Source: Branchiostoma floridae
Taxonomy: Eukaryota > Chordata > Leptocardii > Amphioxiformes > Branchiostomatidae
Assembly: GCF_000003815.2 (NCBI RefSeq)
Contig: NC_049996.1
Coordinates: forward strand, 16,658,930 to 16,722,929
DNA: 64,000 nt
Reading direction: 5' to 3'
Below are positions 53,801 through 64,000 of this stretch, one piece after another. Below the pieces are notes generated by a model. That model did not search any database and was not told the DNA's origin. It worked only from the letters and a program-made list of their open reading frames with translations. A program made the translations under genes and the position numbers. Position 1 is the stretch's first letter; each line of letters opens with the position of its first letter.

Positions 53801-56423
53801 GGGGGAGGGGGGTTGGTTGTCAGGTCTCAGAACTTGCAACAACATCAAAATAATTTATTTGTGTTTCCAACGTGTTACCTCCATAAAGGGCCTAACATAC
53901 TTACCACAGATTAAGCCATAGTGGCATAGATGTTGCTCGTTGATGCTCGCTGAAATAGCATGCCTTACGAGTTTTGATTAGAAATAAATAATTCAGGGAT
54001 TTTAACAATAGTTCCAGGAAATATGGAGTTCTGAGGTGGGCAAAATGTGTAAAATATGTTGGTGTGTTCTTGTCTGATAAAAACAAATTATGTGAGGAGG
54101 TTGCTCAGGGAATTATCATGAAGAAAAAACAACAACACAGAAAGTAAGTCATATTGATAATTGTTATGTCATACAGTATATGCAAGAAAACATGGTTATG
54201 GTATAGGTTACATGGTACATGTATAACATCAGCATTGCAACATTTCTACTTACTTCACATAATAACTTGTTACGTTGTTAACGGGAGGTGCCCCAACACG
54301 GTACGCTTTTTCTTGCGCTCAAACTCATGGCGCTCCATCGCTAGTTGCCTGAGAGTGGTCAAATTTTGATGACTGAATTTTTTACACATAGATTTGAACA
54401 ACATACTTGAATAAGAAATGCATTCATGTGGTTCATGAACCTTTCGCGCTGCATGTTACAAGCGGCAAACACTGTGAGACAATTTCGTGTATGTAACCTT
54501 CCAATTTTGTGCTACGCTGGACAGTGTGCCTAACTCGGTACGCTTTTTTTTACATTTTGCTCTCTTCAGAAGTAAGTGGTAAATTTAAGTACACAGAAAA
54601 AAATTAATAATATGATATTTTAGCTTTCTTTTGACAGTAAAATCGTGACTGTATGTACTTCTTGTCTCACATGAAGAAGGCTGTACCTAGAACAATCCAG
54701 CTCATGTTTTTACGGGCAATGGGCTGAATGCACTGATTGTGAATGCCCGACTAAAAAAAACATTACGAAAAAAAAACACCGCTAACATCAACAAAACTCG
54801 GTCTGATTATATGAAAATATCATCTACATCTCTCTATCAAGTCTTATTTTCATAGACAGCACGAATCATTTGTTGCAGTCAAATAAATCTTTGGAGCGTA
54901 CTCTAGTCTGTCACCTTCACGGCCACACTCCCTTGGGAGTACAATGGTGGCAATGTTTATGTCGCTTCCTTTTGGTTGCTTTTCTACTCAACAGACATTT
55001 GAAGACCCATATTCATAGTGTTTTATGGAGCTTTATTTATGTGTATCATGGCAGTTGTGTGACTGCTTGGAAGAGTTCTTATAGTTAGCAACACGAGCCG
55101 CCAATACGCAGAGGCCGGTGACCGCAGTGATTCAGCACTGTCAACATTACTGTTAGAATTCTGTTTTTTTAAAAACATGAAGTAAATATGTTAAAGTATA
55201 CTTGGAATGCAAATTAAAGCTGTGTGCATGGACTTGGTTTATTTACCTTTGTAATCAGCATAGTCAGTGGCAACAAACACGGTGTACTTATGGATAATAA
55301 GATCAGCAAAAAATCCGTTCCGTCTTACGACGGGGACCGTCTTAGGGCGGCCCCCGTTAGTAGCATTTTTAAACAACAGAATATTGTATACAGTTATGCA
55401 TTTGACAGTGTTGAATAATTTGTGTCGCCAAACATTTTTTAATACATGTCACTCTAGCAATGTCTGGCCTAACAATAATTAGTGGTTCGAAAATGAGGGC
55501 ATTATGGACAGATGGGTTCGATTGGGACACAAATTGTCAAATACTGTTACACTAAGTGATCAGTTCTGAGTAGTACCAAGTGTGCAATGATAAGCAATAT
55601 CTGTCAGAGGTATTAGGGTCTAGAATTGCACATAAGGCATAGCCAATAATTTTTCTGGTTCTTGGTCTAAAATGATAAACAAGAAGAAATTAAAGTTTTA
55701 AGCCATTCCCTCCTTTTGAGCCTATAACTACTGCAACTATTACTAGCAATGCTAGTCTAGCATTTATCTTAATCTATAAAACACAAGTCTTCAGTTTTCC
55801 ACTTGGTAGAACCAATTTAAACTCGCGTACATATGTTTGGGTCAACTGACACAAATAACAAAGGAAAAGCAATGTGTCTGCATCCCTGCCCAAAGCTCCC
55901 TCATACTAGGGAACCCTGGCTTTACGTCACCATCTGAAATTAGGAACACAATCCTTTACAACATTTGGGGGCTGGGGCTGACCTGGGATTAAACACCGCA
56001 AAACCAATCCACAGAATTTGATCCATAAAATGTTATGGCCAAATAAAATGGCGACACACTAGTCCTCATTGCATGTCCCAACAACCAAGAAACTGAGTTA
56101 CTTTTGCCGAAAAGTGAATGCCTCTCATTGCATTAGGATTAGAGTGTGAATGGGCTGATATGCATGCTCAGTGCAAACACATTCCTGATTACCCATTTGT
56201 ACCTGCGTGATAACAAAATGCACAGCTAGCGGTAATTTCCTGAAGTGGCCTGTTTGTGTTGAGTGCTTTGCCTCCAAGGTCATTTACATAATTGCACACT
56301 CTGTTGGGTTTGTACATGGTTTGTATGTTGGGTAGGGGGAACCAGATATATCCATACACTGATACAGATGTACAAATGTATTGAACTGCTCAGTAACCTC
56401 GGAAATATCTATATATGTGTATA
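50838..56423. other. Gene-free stretch
   Basis: No gene recognised over about 5.6 kb. It holds a CTAAGCAGATCC MITE (51,893-52,076) and a tRNA-like SINE fragment near 52,120-52,175 (GCAGTGGTAAGGCC). One weak candidate first exon at 52,729-52,815 (MAGLLIVTMATIQTSC, donor GACCAG|GTGAGA) has no supporting downstream exon. Confidence 0.5.
51893..52076. mobile_element. CTCTAAGCAGATCC MITE
   Basis: Left end AAACTCTAAGCAGATCC, right end GGATCTGCTTTGAGATTTG. Inner AAGATAGTATCTTG and a GGCCAATTGGAAGGGAGTA word match other members of the family. Confidence 0.65.
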
Positions 56424-56764
56424 CAGGGCTCGAAATACTTTTTTCTGACTACCTGCACTGGTGCAGGTAACACTGAAAATTACCTGCACCAGACAAATTT
56501 TACCTGCACCACTCTAAAGTTATGAAGTATGGATCATACTAAAATTGTTCAGGAACCATTGCTATTTCATCTTCTATACTTTATAGGTGGTAACAGTCAA
56601 TGCAGCTAAGAACAATCCACATACACTTACATCATATGACATCAATGTATAAAACCCAGTACATGGACCAGTGCAGGTTAGGTGCAGGTAGACATCAGAA
56701 ATACCTACACAGCTCCAATTTTACCTGCACTAACCTGCATATGCAGGTAGTAATTCGAGCCCTG
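56424..56764 (+). mobile_element. CAGGGCTCGAAATAC element, copy 1
   Basis: About 341 bp with inverted ends CAGGGCTCGAAATAC and AATTCGAGCCCTG. The interior is rich in ACCTGCAC/GTGCAGGT words. The ends are typical of hAT-type non-autonomous elements. A second copy lies at 58,103-58,442 in opposite orientation. Confidence 0.75.
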
Positions 56765-58102
56765 GTATATAAAGTGCCTCTGTTAGTCAATATTGAGAAA
56801 TGACCATGGCAAAAACCTAATGAAAAGGGAGAATTACTTATAAATATTAAAAGAAACTGTATTTGTTTTCTCTGAGTCTGAAGCCCTTGACTAGTTTGAG
56901 GTGCATCGGTTCTATTTACTATAATTTAGTGTTCAGATGTATCACTTTTGTTGTGGGCAACCTTTATGCAAATTATGCAACTACATAGTAACATGTATAT
57001 TCTTACTAGAATTTGTATTTTACACTTACAATTTCACATTTACAGTAGTGTACAGTACAGTTAAGTTACATTTCAATTAATATCAACTTTCATCATTGTA
57101 GAAACACAAAATGGATGTAGTATGTCATAGCAAAGCTCAAACTGCCATCATGCCAGAACTATCCCCTATGTTTGGTTTGGTTTGTTCTTTATATCACGCT
57201 GTATTTGCTCCTACTAAGATGTTCGAAGTGTGTCGGGATATGTGATGCCCCTGGTATGTTTGGGTTCACATTCCAATATCCTGACCCAACTTCCCCTAAT
57301 TCTAAGCCCGCTCCTCTCAGACACACACCAAACCGTAACGGGAACAATTTAGACTCACCTGGCCCGTGTGAAACACCTGTCTATCACCTGTCCACTCACC
57401 TGTTCACTTTGTATTCTTTATCCCATACCATGGTTTCCTTATTCAAATTAGGTCACATGTATTTAGTGGGTTCACAAAAAGTCTTTTCAGTAGGTTTTAC
57501 ACAACACTGGTGTTAAAAACATGCCCTTGACTGCGACTGCAAGAGTGAATATTTGAAATTTTTCTGGAGTGAGTTTGTTACCAAGAGTACACACAATGTA
57601 GGTGTAAAGCTGTCACTCTTTTGTCAATCTTCCAAGATCAGTTTGTACAAGAAAGTTGCACTGTACGTGGCTGATGTTTTTCAGGTTTGTAGTTTTTCAC
57701 TTTGAGAGCAAAAAATTATTTATTTATTTTTATTATTAATTTATAGTATTTATATACTGTAAGTGTGCATGGCCCTTTTATCTTTGGACAACAACGAGCG
57801 TTTAAACCTTGCGCTCTTTCAAACTTTGCATATTTACTTAAGCCATTGGAAGTATATGTATACAGACACTGCAGATTAAACGATGCAAGAGTTAATTCAA
57901 CTCACCCTGATCTTGGAATATTCGTTATTTAATTAAACAAGTTCAGGTTCACATGAGAGTCCTTCAATGCCCCATTTAGAAACACTGCCCTTAACAGTGG
58001 CTGCCTGAGTGAATAATTGAAATTTTTCTGGAGTGAGGTGGTTGCCCGGTAGACACAGACTGAGTATATACACATGTCTACATGTGCATGTAAAGGTAAC
58101 AG
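56765..58102. other. No gene recognised
   Basis: A ~75-bp direct repeat (GAAATTTTTCTGGAGTGAG core) occurs at 57,523-57,600 and 57,985-58,060. No coding signal. Confidence 0.45.
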
Positions 58103-58442
58103 CAGGGCTCGAAATACCACCTGCATATGCAGGTTAGTGCAGGTAAAATTGGAGCTGTGCAGGTATTTCTGGTGTCTACCTACACCTTACCTGCACTGGT
58201 GCATGTACTGGGTTTTATACATAAAAATCCTATATAGGTGTATGTGCATTGTTATTAGCTGCATTGACTGTTACGACCTATAAAGTATAAAAGAAAAAAT
58301 AGCAATGTTTCCTGAACAGTTTTGGTATGATCCATACTTCCAAAATTCAGAGTGGTGCAGGTAAAATTTGTCTGGTGCAGGTAATGGTAAATGTTTCCTG
58401 CACCAGTGCAAGTATGCAAAAAAAAAAGTATTTCGAGCCCTG
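58103..58442 (-). mobile_element. CAGGGCTCGAAATAC element, copy 2
   Basis: Inverted copy of 56,424-56,764. It is bracketed by a longer direct repeat, GTATATACACATGTCTACAT (58,063) and GTATATATACACATGTCTAC (58,445). Confidence 0.75.
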
Positions 58443-58477
58443 GAGTATATATACACATGTCTACGTGTGCATGTGTA

Positions 58478-59082
58478 CCGTATATTCTCGAATAAAGTAC
58501 GCACCCCAATTAAAGTACGCACCCCTGATTTTGGACAAGTCTTAGACAGATCTTTGGGACTGAAAGGTAAAATGGAAAAACTCAAATAAAGTACGCACCC
58601 CTTCTCCACCAGTTTTGAACAGACCTTTAACTAAATAAATTAGAATTTATGATGTTTTCCCCAGGTCATTTTGCATAAAATAACCTGGGTTTACACTGTC
58701 ATTGTCTCTATAAACTTGTGAATTGCCTGCTGCAAATTATAAAAATCACTGAGAACTGGTAGAAGAAATCAGGCAAAACCAGTTGTACAAGTCAAAGTCA
58801 CTAACTCAAAAGGATTGTATGCAAATGCCACTGTTAATATGTAAATCATGTTAAGACAATTTCTTTGTTTCATGTTTAGACAACTTCAAGACAACAACAA
58901 TGTGTATGTTTTGAAACATTACTAGAAGTGTAGCTCCACCTTGCTTTATTTTAGGCTTTTCTTACCATTTATCTGTGCAGTAACCTCAAATAAAGTACGC
59001 ACCCCAACTTTGGCAACAACTTGTACCACCTTTTCAATTTTGAAAAGTTAAAAAAGTGCGTACTTTATTCGAGAATATACGG
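58478..59082. mobile_element. 605-bp TA-flanked element (CCGTATATTCTCGAATAAAG)
   Basis: Ends CCGTATATTCTCGAATAAAG and CTTTATTCGAGAATATACGG are perfect inverted repeats with TA on both sides (58,476-58,477; 59,083-59,084). AAAGTACGCACCCC is repeated four times inside, near both ends. The TA target suggests a Tc1/mariner-type non-autonomous element. Confidence 0.85.
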
Positions 59083-59084
59083 TA

Positions 59085-60782
59085 ATACAGGAAAATAACA
59101 ATACAAGTCAGGTTCTTCATTTCTGTGCTCTATTGACATTGTGACTGCTGAAAGCTTTTGTGGGCTAAATCTGTATTAAATTCTGAAGTGGCTTTCTTAT
59201 TGTGGAGATCTTTTTTTAATTTCTACAAAAACTATATTCCCTTGGTTGGACGTCTGCCAAAATGGCAACAGAAAGTAACCACATTCTATTTTTACCTTTC
59301 CTAGGTTCTGTAACTTGATATTGTAAATATTCCAAAGGGAAAAATGTTTTAGAAAACTCGACCTAATCCAAAAGGGGCTCAGAGTTCCTTGACCTAGTCC
59401 AAAAGCAGGTACAAATGTATATGTGTACAGTATCTGTAACTGTGTCTTAGTTCCCTTACAGTTACAATTGGCAAACACCTGTCTTTAAGTAAACATGTCA
59501 CTGAAAAGAATCAAAGCTTTCCAAAGAAACTGTGTCAATCTAACCAGGCCTGCCCAACCAGGATTTCAACTTCTGTACTTGCAACTTTTGGGTTAACTTT
59601 GTGTTTCATTTTTTAACCCTTTCCATGCTAAGGTAACCCATTTGTACCAAATCTGTATTGGTCACACTCTTAGGCAGCAAGGAGAAGGATATGTGTGTTC
59701 AGTAAGAATCTTTTCTTCTTTTTCACAGTTCCAAAACCCTCGCATTCTTTAACAGTTTAAATGCAATTATAAGTCGAAGTAAGCAATGTGTTGAATGACA
59801 GTTATAAACTCCAACATCAAATACAGTTAATCTAAAAACTAGAGTAAAGTTAACCAGAGTTCATTATTCTGAACTTTTGACTCTATAATTAACATCTAGG
59901 TGTATCAATATTCCATCCTACAAGGCTACTACCCAGTACTGTGTACACAACTGAGGTAACTCAGCAAACAGCAAGTTTACCCCGTGTTTGGTTTGCGATA
60001 AGTGTTCAAAGGAAGGGGACTTTGTACTTGTGAGGGTTTTTCTGTTGAAAGATGTTCAGATAAAACCATAACAAAGGTGCAGTGGCTGTTTCCTGGTTAC
60101 ATTGAGCATGAGTTAGAAAAGCAGTCAGTAAAACCATTACACAGTGTACTTATACTTGAGGAATCAGATCTTGGAGGTCGCCTTCTTCTTTCTGTAAATA
60201 CAAAAAGGTTCTGCGTTCTGTAAATGTTTTGGCCAGTTTCAACAACCTGTTTGCTGCCTTCTTCAGTGCAAAGCAGACTAATGTCTTGCTGTCAAAGCAT
60301 AGAAAATTAAGGCATGTTACAATACTCTTCACTTATAAGACATCGTGCCTGGCTAAGTATGTATCATCAGCAACTGCAAACTATTTTGGCTAGAACTTAT
60401 AGGAGAACCTGGGAGTACTTTTGTTGAAGAAAGAAAGAAAGAAAGAAAACACTTCAAAATTGGTGAATACAAAAGAAATGTCAAGCATTGCAGATGTTTC
60501 TTCTCTCTTTCTTCCAGCCAACACACACAGAGTAAATGTCACGGAGCAAACTTCCCAGTCCCAGTTCCAGACGTGTAAATTTGCTTGTGTGTTCTTGTAC
60601 AAATATTGTGGCTGTCTGCTCCTATTGTCAAGGGTTTTTAATTAGATGTTAATGAGTTTGTGATGGGGCTGGCTGAGGCTGGAGTTGGCTGTTTGGGCAG
60701 CTGTGGAGGATGCTCAAAGGGAACAAGGAGTTCTTCAACATACCTGAGGAACAATATACGGAGGGGGTCTATGTACATATAT
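59085..60782. other. No gene recognised
   Basis: AT-rich, short open frames only, one GAAA microsatellite near 60,430. Confidence 0.45.
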
Positions 60783-60987
60783 ATGTCACAGTAGAGATCA
60801 TGATCCAGTAGAATCACTGATTCTCCTAGTAGAGATCGTGATCAGGATCTGGCTGGTGTGTTACGCCGAACGGCGGTTATACCGGCTATATAGAAACAGA
60901 TACAGATCTCTCCTAGGACCAACTCCGATCGCGATCTCTCCTAGGAGAATCGGTGATTCTACTGGATCGTGATCTCTACTGTGACAT
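60783..60987. mobile_element. Fold-back element with SINE-tail core
   Basis: Arms of about 60 bp: ATGTCACAGTAGAGATCATG at the left and GATCTCTACTGTGACAT at the right. Between them lies CTGGTGTGTTACGCCGAACG and GCGGTTATACCGG, the reverse of a tail also present at 7,850-7,885. Confidence 0.8.
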
Positions 60988-62036
60988 ATACACCTATATG
61001 TACCTACATATTGTGAGGAACTGACTGTCATTCTGTATGTCAGGTATTTACAAATAAGTCACATGCAGTTAAAGTACTGATATATTCCAACATCCAATAC
61101 TTCTCTGTAGGTTTCACATACATGTGCAGGGCTCAAAATATTTTCGTTTCTGCACATAAAAATATCATGCCATGGCTTCATTTTTTCAGGTTGCTGATCG
61201 CTAGTGATTTCGGCAGCCTCAAAATCAAAATCATTTATGCAAATAGCAGGTGTGCAAGTCCTAATATACAGGGTTATACATGTTAAGTGCACTTCAAAAA
61301 GAAATTGTGTTTCAGAGTAAAAATTCCATTTCTTTTGTATTATGCCACTCCTAAAACCAAAACTGCAAAAGCATGAAAATATCAAGTTTTAGCGAAAGCT
61401 GATAGGAGGCATTTCTTTCCAGGCCAAGGAATGCTTGCAAAACCTTAAGATAATGATAACTTTTTAGCTATTCTTTGAACAGTCAGATTATATAACAGAA
61501 AATCAAACTTATAGCTTGTACAAGTCCAGCTCACTTCCTGATTCTGGACTAGTCTATTCTGTAAGAGGGGTGAACAGGATGTTCCTGTCCAACAATAGAT
61601 TCTGGCTGGCCTTGTTAGTTCAGGTCACTTCACACCTTTGTTGCCTTGGGAGTTATAGTTTAAGTGCTGTGTTACACCCATTGCTGAATGCTAACATGTA
61701 CAAATACAGCTGTCTGTAGGGGAGGAAGCATTAACAACTGTGGAAGGGTGGCATCACTGGCATGTATAGGGGAAAACCATCAAAACATGGTGGAGGACAA
61801 TCTTACTCCTTGGTATCATTGTAAATGTGCATATTTCTGTCAATATTGTTTTTGGCTTGAAGACTCTCAATTTTTTTGGTTCTTGAAAACAAAAACAAAA
61901 ACAAATTATGATTTAAGACAGTTTGAACTTTTTGAAAATTGTATTTTTTGTAGTTATATGTTCATCTTTGCATTGTATTTTTCATGGAATCCAAAGGGAA
62001 AATATATATTTGATAAGTTTTTTTGGTCTAATACAG
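60988..62036. other. Upstream region of the last gene; no exon recognised
   Basis: No supported coding exon. An acceptor ending at 62,036 (CTAATACAG) introduces the first coding exon, so an upstream noncoding exon should exist. Confidence 0.4.
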
Positions 62037-62124
62037 GATACAAGAAAAGATCTGGTGCTTTTGACAGTGTAGAACTCATCATCACCATCACCCAGACGGT
62101 AACTATGACAACAGTATAGTAACC

Positions 62125-63916
62125 ATGGCAACAGCAACCGTGCCCAGAAGACCGGCAGGTCATAGCCAGAATGGTAGCATGGGGCGCCGGAAGGAACATT
62201 CCTCCCACCGTAGCAGTTACCCCCCGCGGAATGTCAGCGGGTCCAGAAGTCCCATGTACCTGCCGTCATCGCCGGGAGAAGACGACGTCTTCACGTTTCC
62301 AGACACCGCGAGCTCGCGCAGCGCCCACAGCAGGAGTGAGACATCCCTCCTAAGGAAGCCTATCAACCACCAAGGACCCTTAAGACACAGCCAGGGCTCC
62401 TTGAGACCCACCCAAGGTGTCTTGAAGTTTGCCCAACAGCCTGCGCACCTCAGTAAGGGTCCTTACGAGTCCTGGAGCACCTTAAGGACCGCCCAAGGAG
62501 CTGGCACCAACAGCGTTTCTTCGTCTGTTCCTCCGAGTTCTATCACCTACCCAACCTCCTCCAAGACGTCTCAAGTCTCTCAAGACTACGCCAGAAGGGA
62601 TGCTCCAAACTTTGTGTCAAATAAGGTAATAAGTACATTGTGTTACATTGTGTACAAATAGATTTTAGAAGATATAAACTAATAAAGGGAAGCAATTTTT
62701 TTCAGCTTACATCTCTTCCAACTCTCCCTGTTCTATGGGTTGCGTTTTGATAATGTCCAGTCAACTTCATAAGAATAACTATTGATTGTGTAAACTTTGA
62801 AATTGTCTTTTTAATCATTTTACGCTTGTCGAGAAATAACCTTTTCAAGGAGATACTTTTAGATTAATTAGTTTTAGTAGTTGTTGATCTTGGATTGAAG
62901 TATAGTTTTGTCTAGAGAATCTTTTGGTTTCACGTGTACAACAATCACCTTTTGAAGGAGATAGTTTTAGAAGTGTTAGATTGAGTTTACTCAAGTGTTT
63001 TTGATAGATCTTGGATTGAAGTATAGTTTTGTCCAGAGAATCTTTTGGTTTCTAATGTGCAACAATCTCTTTCTCCTCAGTACCATGACCCCAGGAGTCC
63101 AAGAAGACCTGTCACCCGATCCCAGTCTCCTCCTGCTCCCAGATCCATCTCAAGTTCAACCAGGCGCTCCCCCAGCCCCAAGGCTCTGTCCAACTCCGGA
63201 AGGAGCTCCTCGAGTCCCAAGGAGAACTCCAACTCCCTAAGACACGCGTCTCAGAATGCTGTGGGAAGAAAGAGCCCAGCGCCCGCCAACGTTAATACTG
63301 CTGACAGAAAGGCTGCTGAAAAAGGATGTAAGTACTAGCACTACTACCGTAAAGGCAGAATTGTTTGCGGCCGTTTTATGTTCGCAGTTTTCATGGTGGC
63401 CTACCTACGTACCTACCTAGTCCCTTGACCTCCAGGTCGTTGGGGGGACATGGTAGCCATGAAGATCGAGAGTTGTCTCCATGTCCGTCTTTCCCTAGCC
63501 AGGGTTATTCTCTCCTGTAGGTGGCCACTTCATGGTTGCCACTTCACCGTTAATTTAAAACCACCGCAAACATTTTTCTATTATAGTACAATGTATGAGA
63601 CTACAGTCTATGGCTGTGTTTCTAGTCATAGACAGAATGTTGATTTTTCAGTTCAGCATTTTTTAAAAATCTGATAAACAAACAAGTGATATTATGGTGA
63701 GCCTAGCTTGCAGATTATTGTATCTATATCTTCAGTGATCTAATTTCTTACCTTACTAGTTCTGTGAAACAAGTTTAATTCAAGTTATAGCTTGAAATGT
63801 TACTTTGTTGACATGTACACATGCTGACTGTTACTATCTCCCTTCTCCCGCAGTGCCTAAGATGCCGGCATCTGCTGTGGAAGTTGTCCTGAGAAAGAGA
63901 ATCTGTTTCTTGTCAG
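62125..63916 (+). CDS. Ser/Pro/Arg-rich protein, N-terminal exons only
   Basis: Three exons are seen: 62,125-62,625 (first part of an exon whose acceptor ends at 62,036), 63,081-63,327 and 63,854-63,916, with donors AAG|GTAATA, GAT|GTAAGT and CAG|GTGGGT in consistent phase. The gene continues past the window. ATG at 62,125 is the first in frame after a TGA at 62,062-62,064. The visible 270 residues are disordered and rich in Ser, Pro and Arg, with many SP sites (RSPSPKALSNSGRSSSSPK). Such sites suit proline-directed kinases and microtubule or cytoskeletal proteins, but no domain is recognised and the identity is left open. Confidence 0.75.
63365..63600. repeat. Intronic copy of the ACCGCGAA-type repeat
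   Basis: TTCACCGTTAATTTAAAACC, ACCGCAAACATTTTTC and ACTACAGTCTATGG parallel the block at 1,330-1,500 in the same orientation. Confidence 0.5.
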
Positions 63917-64000
63917 GTGGGTGTCTCAAGAAGTTGTTGCTTTGCTTGTTTTGATGGTGTAACCATTTAAGAATTCTGGTGACACAGTACACCAGCGCAT

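Overview
The window reads as nuclear DNA from an invertebrate deuterostome, most likely a lancelet (Branchiostoma). The grounds are intron-containing genes, arrays of C2H2 zinc fingers of the CDYSA type, an LRRC14/PRAME-type leucine-rich-repeat gene that looks orthologous to vertebrate LRRC14, and a very dense mix of LINE 3' ends, fold-back elements and MITEs. The species call is an inference. Four runs of N (100, 502, 775 and 450 bases) show it is a draft assembly, so single-base frameshifts may be assembly errors.

Layout. 0.3-2.4 kb: two decayed minus-strand LINE reverse-transcriptase fragments. 3.2-7.2 kb: a four-exon plus-strand gene for a secreted protein with an acidic tryptophan-rich repeat region, LDL-receptor class A domains and a GPI-signal-like tail. 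8.4-18 kb: two tandem plus-strand C2H2 zinc-finger genes that share a homologous upstream (5' exon) block as well as fingers; the second has a frameshift and an N gap over its N-terminal part. 19-31.6 kb: no convincing gene, only fold-back elements, MITEs and LINE tails. 31.7-34.0 kb: one large exon coding for a disordered, repeat-bearing, RRRSR-rich protein. 34-46.8 kb: tandem repeats (30 bp x ~13, 47 bp x ~21, ~17 bp), a SINE, a LINE 3' end and nested MITEs. 46.8-50.8 kb: six coding exons of an LRRC14-like gene whose first exon is not seen. 51-62 kb: repeat-rich intergenic DNA. 62.1 kb to the end: the first three coding exons of a Ser/Pro-rich gene that runs off the window.

The genes do not form a pathway. 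The most coherent non-genic signal is a family of short inverted-repeat elements that begin TAGYCTCTACCAGGCTCC or TAATCTCCAAGCAGA. Several copies are flanked by 9-bp direct repeats. Their terminal sequence also appears as tandem arrays of 2, 5 and about 21 units, which suggests that transposon ends are seeding minisatellites here.
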